64,000 nt of DNA from Nematostella vectensis (lineage: Eukaryota > Cnidaria > Anthozoa > Actiniaria > Edwardsiidae), in contig NC_064044.1 of assembly GCF_932526225.1 (NCBI RefSeq), forward strand, positions 11,980,084 to 12,044,083, given 5' to 3'. Below, piece by piece: positions 25,601 to 36,529 of this stretch. Below the pieces are notes generated by a model that was not told the origin of the DNA, made no database searches, and was given only the letters and a program-made list of their open reading frames with translations. The position numbers were made by a program, and so were the translations under genes. Position 1 is the first letter of the stretch; the number at the start of each line of letters is the position of its first letter.

Positions 25601-28600
25601 TTTGTTTATTTTACATTCTTTGCCAAGGTTATGGTTTTTTTCTCTCTTTTTTTTCAATTCAATGCTAAGTTTAACGTTTAGAGCTTGTGGAACAAAAATT
25701 AAACCAGTCCGATTTTAATATTGTCTCCTTGCCGTATCGAGTAGTATCAACCACTAGTAAAGATGTTAACATATAAATTCGCCCTGCGAGCGACGGCGAA
25801 GTATGTGTGCCCCACACACGCAACCATCTGCCATGATTAATTAATGCGTTTTGTCTGCCAACCTATATGACCAACCTCCCGGTTGTTCGGAATGAGAGTC
25901 TGGTTCGACTGAAGCCTGTCAGCCCGACATCTGCGCCTCGTATCGACACTCGAGCCTTTCCCGGTAGAATGACCTAGCGGAGTTGATCGAGATGGATTCC
26001 GTCGGCGCATTGCGCTCGGGATAAGATAGCGGTCGGTGTTTTCTAAACCGCCGAATTGCGGCCCTGTATGCACGGTAGATTCGCAGGGGAATGACCCGTC
26101 TGTAGAGCGTTTGCATGAGCGACGTTTCGAGGTAAGAGGCGATTGAAGTAATCGCCGTGCCTGAGTGATGTTTTGCATGCACGCGTTCCACAAGCTAAGT
26201 TTTCAGTTCTGCACATCGAGCGAGCACTTCAAACACACTGCCTGCATGGGCGACTTCGCGAGCTTGCCTTGTTGCTTATTTTTATCAGTTACCGTCCAAC
26301 AATAATCTTTTGGATAAAGCCTCGAAGCGTTATCTCTAGCGGCTATTTTGTACCGTGCATTTTCTCGTTTTCATGTTCGTACCGTGCGTTCGTTCGTATT
26401 CTTGTTGTCGACAGCTTTTCGTTGCATACAAGGCTCGGTTGTTAACAACCACAATAAACATCTGTTTCTACGTCCGGCGTAGCGAACCCTTCATCCATCT
26501 CACCACGGTCTCTAAATTCAACGAGAATACAAAGATCTCAACTTGAAACCCTAGCAAGGACTAGCGTTTCGCCTCTTAGGTGCCATGCAATTCGCCTGAT
26601 TTCGTTGCCTTTGCCTATCCGATTTTCTCTTAATGCTCTGATGATGATAACATCATATTAAAGCTTTTGCATTTAATTTTCATGATTTCACCCCAATATT
26701 ATCGAATAGAAAAGTGCTCTACTCTCGTTCCAAATACCAACGCAACTCTTGCCAAACTAGGAATTTCGTTATATTGTGTAGAATTATTCTACTCCTGTGA
26801 TATTTATTTGTATCTTGGGTAAAATTTATCTCTTATCATCGACTGCTATTTGTCGGTCGTAAACCCCGCGAATTATCACCGTTACTCCCCTTTCGGAATT
26901 ACATAAATCGCTAAATGAGAGTAGTCAAGGGTGGAGAGTGCAAAGTCTAGGCTGTCGTTATAGCGGTTGCTCTCTTCATCTCGCTACTTGCAGTTGGTAC
27001 CCCCACTGAAGATAACAACGGCTCTATCTTAACTTTATCGCAAGAAATACTCGATTACTGGCAGTAAACTAATCATAGATGCTTTCGATAGCACTCTCTA
27101 TTTCATACCAAACACCCATCTTTCCTAAGTCACAAACTCCGTCGCAATTAAAACGAACTTCACCCAATTTCCTCATGCGTTTTGTTTCTTTAATCTAATT
27201 TTCCTGGTTCTTGTGTGTCGTGTCGGTACGATAAAAGGGCCGTAGAATAAACGATAAATGGCAAGCAGTTAACTAACTGACAGATTCCTTAGTTTGCTCG
27301 TAGATGATCGTACAATTCCCTAAAAAAAACAATAGATTTAAGAAATCAATATGTATATATTTTAACTAAATTGAATGATGCAAATTTGTACAACTTTGTA
27401 CACTGTAGACTCTGTTTTTGGTAAGTCATAATCTAATTCATAGTTATGGCTTTCGCGTGCGAAAACTAAGTTTATTTAGTGGAGTATTGGGTTGTTGTTT
27501 TAAGAGTCAGCTTTCATTTACTTATGCGTCTAATTCTACAATTGATTGTCGACCTCGCGTTTGAAGTTCGCCGTGATCCTTGGCCGAGCAAATCCTGCAA
27601 AAACTAAAAACAAACTTATCACAATGTAGCGGATTAATTAAGACTCCCTTTATTCTAATTTATCGAGAATAGCGTCATCTATTCTTTGAATTGCATTATT
27701 GTCAATTTCCGACTATTCAATCGCCAGCCAAAAATTATTCTACACCATTGAATTGGATTTCAGCGTAATCAACGGACACATTTTGACTTAACGTGTAAAA
27801 GACTAACAATTTACGCATACTAACATATATCATTTTTGAACTTTGTTTTGAAAATGAGCAAAACTTTTGAGTCCTCGGCGTACTTCAAGCTGTGAATCTC
27901 AAGCCCCATTAGTGTTTGTTTCGTTATAATCCTCACAAATCCATTAAAAAAAAAAAGTAAAAAAATACTTTGATTTTCCCAGGTTGACAAACAGTCAACC
28001 AGTATGGTATAAACTGTTACTTTTTCAATAGATATTTTTTTTATTTTCGCGTATGTCGAAGAAACAATTACTTCTAAGCCACCTGTATCTAGTCCTGATA
28101 TCCTTATTGAAACCATAAATAAAAGAAGGTTCCTACCGTCTCTTTGATTGCAAATTATTCGCTACAATGAAAAACAACATCTGCTCATCAGTAGGGAGAG
28201 TGCTTGGAATGTATTGAATATTGAGGATTCAGAGGGCATAAAATCAAACATGCTGCTCATTTATACGCCTGAAAGTTTCTGAAAACGTCTTAGAATCTTT
28301 GCCTACTTCTAAATTTCTCTCTGCAAAGCTGCCCATTCTTTTTTTGTGATTGTAAGCTTGACGTTGTGTAAGTTACTGTTTTAATGTAGAAAAAACAGCG
28401 GAAGATGTTTCTTTAAACTTTCGCCATTCGTATAAGAAATGCGATCCGTAACGTTGGTCTTTGATCATCGTTGACCATGGTTTTTACATTGATCTTGATT
28501 TAACTTTGGTCTTCGTAGAATGTTGTTCTTGGTTTATCGTTGGTCTTGGTTTATATTGATATTGGTTTAGAGTTGTTTTGGTTTATCGTTGGTCTTAGTT

Positions 28601-31600
28601 TAAATTAAATCTTAATTAAACTTTGGTCTTTGTTGAACGTTGGTCTTTATTTAACACTTGTCTTGTTTATCGTGTTGCAGCCGAACGCCAGGCAGTCGCG
28701 ACCCTTCCCCAACCTCCAGCAACTCCCAGAACTCCCAGGATGCATTGCAGTCAAGCCAAGCCTCCATCTCGCAAGCCGCGCCAATGCCTATCAAGGCAAG
28801 ACCTAGCGAGGGTCATGAGAACCAGTCGACACCAATCGCCCTGATAGATCCCCTGGACTCTGTCCAACTGGAGCAGCTCTCATTCGAAAACCATCACCAA
28901 ATAATGCCTGGTACACCGGTCAGCCCCTCGGAGCTGGCTATGGTGTCATCAGGGCTCCTGTCCACATCTCAGATTCCTTCATCCATTCATCTATCCACAC
29001 AACAACAAATTGCCATAGCGGTTGCACAACAACAACAGCAACAGCAGCTTGGGCTACAGTCAGGCTTGCCCCCACAGAGTCCATATTACATCACAGCCGC
29101 CGCCAGCCAGGACCCATATGGCAACCCTAATCTACAGCAGGTGAATCCGGGTACAGCAGTAGTGCATCCACAGTACGCAGCATACAGTATCCAGCCCTGG
29201 GGTGTCTACCAGGCGGGAGCTTCAGGCGCAAGTAACTTCCTCCAGCAACAACAGCAGCAGCAACAGCAGCAACAACAACAGCAAGCGCAGATGCTCAGGA
29301 CGCAAGGAAGTGCTGCAGTTGGTGGTCGTCCCATGCAAGCTCAGTCCCAGATGGAGCTCCTGGGGAACCCCCAACAGCAGTCGATGCCTGGAGGGGGGAA
29401 CTATCAGCTGTTAGCTCCTCACGGCGCTGCTCCTCTCGGACTTGGTGCAACGGCATACTATGACCAATCAGGGAATCTTGTGCTTGGTAATGCGCAGGGC
29501 TTGAATGGTGTTCCACCACAACAGATTGCTGCCAATCAGATGGGCGCACCACTCCGCATGGTGTCCTCTGTGATGCTGAATGCTGCTGCCAACAACGCCA
29601 ACAGCAACCCGGCCGGGCGAATGGGTGCGGCGGGTCAGATGAATGGGGCATCAGGAATGCGGCTCTATGGACAGCAGAGCCAGCAACAGCTTTCCGTAAG
29701 TGGCCAGAACTCTCTACCCTCCTACCAGGGAAACCAGGTCCAAATCAATGGCCAGTCAGTCAACGTCCTTGGCAACAACTTAGGTATCCTGGGTAACTCA
29801 TCCAGTGTAGGTGCGGTCGGCTCTGTGTCAAGCAACAACGGGCGCCGTGAACCCTTCGGCAACGAGTACAACAACTTCCCAAAACGTCAGAACATGACAG
29901 GTTACTATGCCAGTCCAGGCGGCATCAACAGCCTCGGGAGCCTAAGCATCTCGGCACAACCCTCTTACAACAGCCCTCAGGAGCTACCGACCCCGCCGCT
30001 GATCTCCCAAGGTAGCCAGTCAGGCTTCTCTGTGGGTAGCCCCATCTCCAGTGGTCTCTCGCGTTACATGCAGATGTCCGCAGCCCCCGTGGAGAAGAAG
30101 TACCAGAGCAGTCTTGCCGGCTTGGGGGGATCACCATTTGGCGGGGGTCTTCTCACGCAAAACTCGTACCGCGGAGGACGTGCTAAGGTGTGTGCTTCTG
30201 TTACGAATGTACTTTGTTGTTACCCTGCATCTGGGACGCCATTTGCACTAAGGCTTCTGGCGAGAATAAAAGACAGTTTTTGAATAGAGTTTTTTTAAAG
30301 GAAAGGCAAAGGGTTGACAGTTATGTGACTTTTTCAAACTGATTGTTATTGTTATCCGTGCCACCTATTAATTGCGTTGTTTTGTCTTCGTTTTCCTTTC
30401 ACGTCGCTGGCTTAAGAAAGAGCTGTTTGTATTTTATGTTAAACGGTGACGCGAATAAGCTCTTCAGTGTTTTCTTTCTTTTCTACCCTGATGTAAGAAC
30501 TTGTGTATTGTTCACGAGTTCTTTTGTTTGGTAGAATAGAATAACGATGAAAAAAGAGCTGAATACAAAGTTATCCTCTGGGAATTGTTCTTACACCGGG
30601 GCAAAGCCTTTTCGCATCAAGTCAAAATAAACTAACAGTAACAAGCCTTTTCCTTTTTTGTGATCATAGGAGACAGGTCGTAGCCGTCTTCTTGAGGATT
30701 TCCGTAACAACCGCTACCCCAACATCCAGCTCCGAGATCTGGCAGGACACATTGTGGAGTTCTCCCAAGACCAGCACGGCTCACGTTTCATTCAGCAGAA
30801 ACTTGAGCGCGCCACGAACGGGGAGAAGCACTTGGTGTTTCACGAGATCCTCCCCGCAGCATACTCCCTCATGACCGACGTGTTCGGCAACTACGTCATC
30901 CAGAAGTTCTTCGAATTTGGCAGCGAGGAACAGAAGCACCACCTGGCCTCATGCATTCGTGGTCACGTGCTTCCTCTTGCGTTACAGATGTACGGGTGTC
31001 GCGTAATCCAGAAAGCTCTCGAGTGTATCCCGCCCAACGTGCAGGTGAGGGTGAGTGTGACTGTCACGCAACCCTTATCAACAGCTCTGGGAGACAAGTT
31101 TGTGAATCCGACTTGTGTTACGTTGTTTTTTTTTTTTTTTTCATAATTTAGAAGTAGTTGAGCCATTTTTACTGTAGGATAGGTTGAATTTTCCTTTTAT
31201 GAAGCAGGTTAATCAAGTTTGCTACGTGACGAAAGTCGGATCAACACACTTCATCTCCCCTTCTGTTAAAGCACTATCCCATCTTTCCTAGAATTCGTAA
31301 CGTTGTTTACATCGGTGAAAAGTTCTCTTCAAAATTTACAAAAAAATAAAGACAAAAAATAAAGATAAACTATGTTTTAGCATTTTTCGCGTTGGTAATA
31401 AGCCGTGAGACAAGTTTAAGTAAACAAGAAAACAGGTAACAACAGGCTTAACAAAAGGTCATGCCCACGGCTTCCTTTCATACAAGCGATCGTTCTCTGT
31501 TTATTTGTTTATTAGTAAAACCCAGGTTGTCCTCTGTCCCATCCATCACCTCGCTTCCTGTGTAGTCCGGATCAGCCAGGTGTCTTACCTGCTTTGTTTT

Positions 31601-34593
31601 TGTAGCACGAGTTGGTGATGGAACTGGACGGTCACGTGCTCAAGTGCGTCAAGGATCAGAATGGTAACCACGTGGTACAGAAGTGCATCGAGTGCGTGGA
31701 TCCACACGCCCTACAGTTCATCATTGACGCGTTCCAGGGACAGGTAAAGAACGTTTGATCATAGTAATCAGTTTTTTGGCCGAGAAGAAGAACACATGAT
31801 CGTGGAATCCTTTCACTGAAAGAGCAAATGACACTGGGGCCATTTCTTTTTTAGAATTCGATCAACAAAGCACTTTCACCGCTTTTACACGTTATGCCTT
31901 GAATTTTTCCGTCAAACAAGGATTAATCACGATTTCATCATGACATATGACGTGGAGAAATCCACCATTTTACGATTGTATATTGTATACATTCTACTTG
32001 CAAGAGAAATTCAGTACACGATTGAAATTGGAAATTTTTTTTAGTAAAACTATCTCAGGGACCCCACCAAAAAGATCATTACTTGCGTGACTCGGTATCG
32101 TTCACGGGCTTAAAATCGGCGTTTGAGACGACGTTTCAAAACTGAACGTTTCCCAAATTGTGATGGATTTACGCAAGGAAACCTAAATAGACTAATTATC
32201 AAATATTGTATGTATTGTATGTCATCGGCTTAATATTTCTCAAACGCAATGTTGGCACTGTTAACCCTTGCTTGGCTTCGCTGTATTTTGCTCATCACTC
32301 CTTCTCTACTATTTCTCAAGCGCAGTGTTGGCACTGTTAACCCTTGCTTGGCTGCTCTGTTTTGTTTTTTTCTCATCACTCCTTCTCTACTATTTCTCAA
32401 CCGCAATGTTGGCACTGTTAAAGCCGCATTGTCACCAGTTTACTTCCGGAGGTCCGACGGAAACCTCAACTGTTAAAAAAAACAACAGAATCTTTTAGAA
32501 TCCGAAATATTTAACAGGCCATCCGCTCTAAATTATCAATCACTTCCTCAAAGAAACTTCCAATAGACACACTGCTTTCAATATTTTGAAATATTATTCG
32601 CGTTTTCCGTTAAAAATCATCTGAGATTTTTACGTAATCGGCCGAAAGTAAACTGGTGACAATGCGTCTTAAACCCTTGCTTGGCTTGTCTGTATTTTGC
32701 TCATCACTCCTACTATTTCTCAACCGCAATGTTGGCACTGTTAACCCTTGCTTACTTTCTCTATACTTTGCTCATCACTCCCTTCTCTACTATTTCTCAA
32801 CCGCAATGTTGGAACTGTTAACCCTTGCTTACCTTCTCTATACTTTGCTCATCGCTCCTACTATTTCTCAACCGCAATGTTGGCACTGTTAACCCTTGCT
32901 TACTTTCTCTATACTTTGCTCATCACTCCCTTCTCTACTATTTCTCAACCGCAATGTTGGCATTGTTAACCCTTGCTTACCTTCTCTATACTTTGCTCAT
33001 CGCTCCTTCTCTACTATTTCTGAACCGCAATGTTGGCATTGTTAACCCTTGCTTACCTTCTCTATACTTTGCTCATCGCTCCTTCTCTACTATCGTAGGT
33101 GTACGCACTGTCCACCCACCCCTATGGCTGTCGAGTGATCCAGCGCATCCTAGAGCACTGCCTGACGGAGCAGACCCTTCCCATCCTGAACGAGATGCAC
33201 GACCAGACAGACCGCCTGGTACAGGACCAGTACGGGAATTACGTCATTCAGCACGTACTAGAGCATGGCACGCCCGAGGACAGAAGCAAGATAGTCATGC
33301 AGCTCCGTGGGAACATCCTTCCCCTCAGCCAGCACAAGTTCGCCAGGTGAGAACAGCGCTAGTGCCGACTGGAATGGCTAACATGTTTTTGGAGATCAAG
33401 TGGAAGCACAGGTTTTCTTGTGTGTTAGCGCGTTGGCCTCTCACCGCTGTGGCTAAGGTTCAACTCCTGAATCCTGAATCTAAGGAACATAAAAAAAACC
33501 ACTGGGGACGCAATATACCCTCTAACAGTGACCATTCTCAGTGACAGTGCTTACTAACAATACACACAAAATGGCCTAGTCTTTCCAGACTCTTCAAAAA
33601 GTTAAAAAAAAAAAAAAAAAACGCAAGAGAACAAATAGAAAGAGAAAACAAAGTAAGCTTGATTACCAGACGTTTCTTTAAGCCCGTGTAAGACCGTAAC
33701 GCCCAACGCCGGCTGTAAATACAGCCTACAAGAAAAGGAAACAAATAGAAAATGAAGTTTCTGATCTAGAGATTAATGTACATCAAATAAATAAGCGCAC
33801 TTACACCGGGATTAATGATATTCTCTCTTGTTCGTAGTAATGTGGTGGAAAAGTGCGTGAGTTTTGCCTCAAGGACTGAGCGTGCTCTCCTGATAGACGA
33901 GGTCTGCAACACCAATGATGGGTAAGAAAAGAAAACGTTCTACTTGATCAAATGTTCTATTTCTACAATCATGTGTTCTATATTTCTTTCATACTTTCCT
34001 TGAACAGTTATACACACAGTGACTGAGTATGACTAGACGTTCCGTAAGGTTTATGTGGACTGCATTTCACAAGTCCCACCTTATCAACTGTTCTTTAGCA
34101 TGTGTTCTGATCAATCGTTCTTTTCCACCACCTGATCAACTGTTCTCTAGTAGTTGATCTGATCAATCGTTCTTTTTCACCACCTGATCAACTGTTCTTT
34201 AGCATGTGATCTGATCAATCGTTTTTTTTCAACCATCGGATCAACTGTTCTCTAGCATGTGATCTGATCAATCGCTCTTTTCAACCATCTAATCAACTGT
34301 TCTTTAGCATGTGATCTTATCAATCGTTTTTTTTTTTTTTTTTTTGTCACCGCAGCCCTCACAATGCCCTCTACACGATGATGAAGGACCAGTTTGCTAA
34401 CTACGTAGTGCAGAAGATGATTGACGTGGCAGAACCTGCGCAGCGCAAACTCCTGATGCACAGGATCAGACCACACGTGGCGACCCTGCGGAAATACACC
34501 TACGGCAAGCACATCTTGGCCAAACTGGAGAAGTACTACATGAATATGAAACCCCAGGAATTCCTTCCCTTTCCCAATGGCCAGCTGCTGTGA
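16618..34593 (+). CDS. PUM: Pumilio-family RNA-binding protein, complete, 10 exons
   Basis: Coding exons: 16618-16896, 21720-21809, 22568-22900, 23919-24097, 28681-30187, 30670-31044, 31606-31743, 33099-33346, 33838-33921 and 34356-34593. Together they make 1157 codons with all phases consistent (1156 residues; human PUM1 is about 1190). The N-terminus MSFPCVL and the conserved blocks [29 protein letters not shown] and [14 protein letters not shown] are characteristic of PUM1/PUM2. The large 1507-base exon encodes a Gln-rich, low-complexity repression region with two poly-Gln tracts. The PUF domain starts near residue 799. Its repeats keep the base-contacting motifs SRFIQ, NYVIQ, CRVIQ, NHVVQ, CRVIQ, NYVIQ, SNVVE and NYVVQ, predicting the usual UGUANAUA target. 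It is a cytoplasmic translational repressor that recruits deadenylase. The acceptor at 16608 leaves nine bases of 5'UTR before the ATG; an upstream UTR exon ending near 16561 is possible. Confidence 0.97.
19536..20715. mobile_element. Fold-back element with about 90-bp inverted arms
   Basis: The left arm, 19536-19626, contains ccacaggcttaccaacctct, agtctccagtcaatc and ttgatcacctcctgtaat. The right arm, 20625-20715, contains the complements, including attacagaaggtgatcaa, gattgactggagact and gaggtcggtaagcctgtg. The 1-kb interior includes the direct repeats at 19792-20010 and has no transposase-like frame. It resembles a non-autonomous fold-back transposon in Pumilio intron 1. Confidence 0.65.
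19792..20010. repeat. Three direct repeats of 75-85 bp
   Basis: Units beginning gtcgaatcgattgaatcgg start at 19792, 19867 and 19952. Each continues through ccagatgac, aaatgcagatgagtttgtat and ggcggtcttttttaatctcc. The second unit is 10 bases longer because gaatctccaa is duplicated. The last unit is cut short near 20010. Confidence 0.9.
22047..22286. repeat. 240-bp direct repeat, copy 1
   Basis: The block runs from tgtggcatcctgtgggctgg to accatgcaatgaacat and is nearly identical to 23577-23817, in the same orientation. The two copies lie in the introns either side of the 22568-22900 Pumilio exon. Its origin is unclear: a recent segmental copy or a dispersed element inserted twice. Confidence 0.92.
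23025..23218. repeat. 64-bp tandem repeat, three copies
   Basis: The word acctcacacaataccatg starts at about 23027, 23091 and 23155, each time followed by tgttttaaagaccctgagag. The copies differ only by small changes in the aaaggattacatggaggg portion. It lies in a Pumilio intron. Confidence 0.92.
23577..23817. repeat. 240-bp direct repeat, copy 2
   Basis: Near-identical partner of 22047-22286; visible differences are single substitutions (gtgtttattgcacactt versus gtgcttattgcacacgt) and short indels (ccccaggtatc versus ccccagagtatc). It ends about 100 bases before the next Pumilio exon at 23919. Confidence 0.92.
24977..25160. mobile_element. AATAAACGCCC-family MITE, compact copy
   Basis: Near-perfect inverted ends: TTACCGTAAATGATCCAATA on the left, and on the right a terminus closing with attagctcatttacggtaa. 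Just inside are AAACGCCCC and its complement gggcgttt. The interior is dominated by poly-C runs and has no coding capacity. The same family is present in interrupted form at 7345-8068. Confidence 0.88.
25770..26114 (+). promoter_or_regulatory. Possible internal promoter of Pumilio
   Basis: This CpG-rich block precedes a start codon whose short exon would splice in frame to the main Pumilio exon. Composition and position suggest an alternative promoter producing a shorter isoform. No core promoter motif was identified, so this rests on base composition and on the exon described next. Confidence 0.3.
26115..26131 (+). CDS. PUM: Candidate alternative first coding exon of Pumilio
   Basis: ATGAGCGACGTTTCGAG followed by the donor GTAAGA encodes MSDVS plus two bases. 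The main Pumilio exon at 28681 needs exactly two bases from its upstream exon, so splicing would read MSDVS, then S, then RTPGSRD, in frame. The product would be 868 residues, keeping the Gln-rich region and the whole PUF domain but losing the conserved N-terminal blocks. A short exon with a donor in the right phase can occur by chance, so transcript evidence is needed. Confidence 0.4.
28450..28675. repeat. Degenerate GTTGGTCTTGGTTTA repeats before a Pumilio acceptor
   Basis: Loosely repeated words such as cgttggtctttgatcat, cttggtttatcgttggtctt and tgaacgttggtctttattta, spaced roughly 20-45 bases, run up to the acceptor cgtgttgcag at 28680. The array is T-rich and so forms the polypyrimidine region of this splice site. 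Confidence 0.65.
32236..33098. repeat. 75-80-bp minisatellite ending in a Pumilio splice acceptor
   Basis: About eight units contain tttctcaaccgcaatgttgg, actgttaacccttgctt and tttgctcatcactccttctc. Three lie before and five after an inserted MITE (32422-32668). The last unit reads tgctcatcgctccttctcta and then ctatcgtag, so the repeat's own pyrimidine-rich segment is the polypyrimidine tract of the exon at 33099. The other units have ctatttctcaa at the equivalent point and so lack the AG. Confidence 0.93.
32422..32668. mobile_element. 247-bp TTAA-flanked MITE inside the minisatellite
   Basis: The ends AGCCGCATTGTCACCAGTTT and AAACTGGTGACAATGCGTCT are imperfect inverted repeats, flanked on both sides by TTAA (32418-32421 and 32669-32672). 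The interrupted minisatellite unit normally reads ctgttaaccc, so the element inserted into its TTAA with target duplication. TTAA duplication is the hallmark of piggyBac-type transposases. The interior is non-coding. Confidence 0.85.
33403..33558 (+). mobile_element. Internally deleted tRNA-derived SINE
   Basis: It shares gtgttagcgcgttggcctct, caccgctgtgg, accactggggacgcaata and agtgacagtgcttactaac with the fuller copy on the other strand at 45330-45638. The middle of the element is missing and the B-box region is mutated (gttcaactcct). It lies in the Pumilio intron between the exons ending at 33346 and starting at 33838. Confidence 0.8.
34083..34343. repeat. 52-bp minisatellite, five copies, ending near the last Pumilio acceptor
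   Basis: Units containing atcaactgttctttagcatg, tgatctgatcaatcgttctt and a short ccacc/aacca segment start at 34083, 34135, 34187, 34240 and 34292. The final unit's caatcgtttt runs into a long T tract and the acceptor gtcaccgcag at 34355. Confidence 0.93.
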
Positions 34594-36339
34594 ATCCCCT
34601 CCCCTCCCCCTCCCCCTCCCTAAATCAGAACACTCCCCTTCCTTCTCAACAAGCCTTATTCATTCTAGTCAATGTTTTAAGCCAGTGCCCGAATGCTAAG
34701 TAAAAGGGCCATAACAAGCATTTTATTTCCGAAGTGCAGCCCTAAATAGCATGTTGATTTCTTTGCTAGGATTCCAGAGCTTTTAGCGTTTTACTGTTAA
34801 CGTCTCTTGCTATGTCTTTTAACCCCTTAGCGAACATTGCTGTCTTCCTATAAGCTAAGGGAGTCTGTTGAATTATCGGAATTACCTTTCGTAGTATTTT
34901 TACCACTTTAAGTGAATAAGGGGGCGGGTGTCCAAATGTTTTAAAGTAATATATTTTACTTTTATAATACGAAAATTGTCCAAAGCCTAAATTGTAATAA
35001 TATTTCCCTGTACTAATATTACAGTTAGTTAAAGAAAGCCTGATTTTCTAGGTTTCAATCCGTTATTATTGGTACATAACGTTTGATATAATGTAAGTTG
35101 TAATTAGAAAAAGGGATCGGTGATCTATGCGCATCGGTAATTGAACTCATGTCACGCTTTTGGATATTTATAGAAAACGATTGATTTTCGTATTAATTTC
35201 CGAAAAACCTTATTTGAAAGTTTAACGTCCTAAATGCGTGATGTTTTGTTTCTGGTTTATTCTGGTTTATAACTATCATTTTATTATTTTAAGAGGAGTT
35301 TCATATGTAATTTCGTACCGATATGTCTAAATTGTAAAATAGTGAAGCATGTAGTTCATTGCACCGAGGCGCACAGGACTGACCCGTTTAGTATATATGT
35401 GTATGACAAGGATAATATGATTGCCAAGTGTGTGAAATATCAATTATAAATAGGCCAGCACAGTCAATAATAGCGCACGTTCATTGGTTAGTTTGCCTAA
35501 TTAAGCCGGGAGGTGTAAATGTGTACAGAGTGTGTAAATTGAGGGAACACAAGTTGAAATGCCTGGCGCGATTACTGTACAGATGTATTAGCTCGCTGTA
35601 CAGAAATGAGACTAACATGTAAAATTATTACTACTTTATCCTTGGAAGAACTGTTTAATATGATAATATATCGATGCTTTTTCGATTTAGGGCTCTGGAC
35701 GGGCCATGAGAGCAGTGCAATATTCCTCCATCACTGTTTAAAAATATTTTCTCTATTCTCTATACGACGCCAAATTGCACTTGCCAAGGCGCGACCCGGG
35801 CGCGCACCATATACCGGATGTAAGTCTGCTTTCATTGCTCGCCCATAGCCGTTGCACAGTGTAAAGAAAAAAACAAAATTAAGCCATTTTTGTCGGTAAC
35901 TTTTCGTACTTATAGTACTGTTCATATTGTAATCTAGAAATTGTTTAAAGTATAATTCAGACTAGGGTACTACACCCTTGTACTAATGTGGATAAAATCG
36001 ATGTAAAGACCTATCTACTAAGTACTGTATTAGGTTTTACCAGAATCAGTATAGTTTTACGATGTTATTATAATTATTATTGATAACCGCTTCCTACAAG
36101 CGTCTGACAGGCCCTGGCGGTCAATTTTTTGTTCCGTCAGCGGTGAGAATTTTATTCGTACAAACGTGCGACTATATGCATTAGTATCCATATAACGTTG
36201 TAAAATTGTGTGCAGTTCTTGTAGAGGTAGCGTGTATAAATTCTGTAAAGGGACATCTAGGTCATTTTCAATTGCTGTATTAAAATCAGTGGTGGTTTCG
36301 TTAACTAAATTGCCTCCTCTCCTTGATTAGTTTACTCAT
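34594..36339 (+). other. Probable Pumilio 3'UTR and downstream spacer
   Basis: After the stop codon the sequence starts with a C-rich run (cccctcccctccccctcccc) and then becomes AT-rich, without long frames or repeats for more than 1.5 kb. That is consistent with a long 3'UTR. By eye I found no perfect UGUANAUA Pumilio site; near matches are tgtaaatg near 35515 and tgtaaatt near 35535. I could not fix the polyadenylation site. Confidence 0.45.
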
Positions 36340-36529
36340 CTGCCTCGTACCCAGGCGCGTCCAGCGTCTGTCGAAGAGCAGCCGATCGCATCCCGAAACC
36401 GAGGCCGATAGGCTCGTGGGTATTTCCTTCCCGTGGTCCTTTGCGGGCCTGCATAATCCTTCCCAGGATGCATTGCGAGCAGGATGTGACCGTTGTGGTA
36501 TCAAATCGAGACGCCTGGGTACGAGGCAG
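36340..36529. mobile_element. 190-bp MITE with 9-bp target duplication
   Basis: Perfect 18-base inverted ends, CTGCCTCGTACCCAGGCG and CGCCTGGGTACGAGGCAG, are flanked by TTTACTCAT on the left and TTTACTCGT on the right. This is a 9-bp target duplication with one mismatch. A 9-bp duplication fits Mutator-type elements, although an 8-bp hAT-type reading is possible. There is no coding sequence inside. Confidence 0.9.

Larger units (their letters stand above)
24098..28680. other. Pumilio intron 4 (4.6 kb) with an internal CpG-rich block
   Basis: The largest Pumilio intron after intron 1. It contains the AATAAACGCCC element at 24977-25160, poly-C runs at 25020-25110, and an unusually CpG-rich stretch at about 25770-26600 (for example gcgagcgacggcgaagt and tccgtcggcgcattgcgctc). 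That stretch stands out against the AT-rich surroundings and contains the candidate alternative first exon listed separately. The stretch from 26.6 to 28.4 kb shows nothing recognisable. Confidence 0.6.

Noticed and set aside
32248-33098. Hydrophobic Leu-rich frames resembling membrane proteins
   Set aside because: They derive from the intronic minisatellite upstream of a Pumilio exon.
34594-36300. Pumilio autoregulation through UGUANAUA sites in its own 3'UTR
   Set aside because: Scanning by eye found only imperfect matches (tgtaaatg, tgtaaatt), so there is no sequence support.
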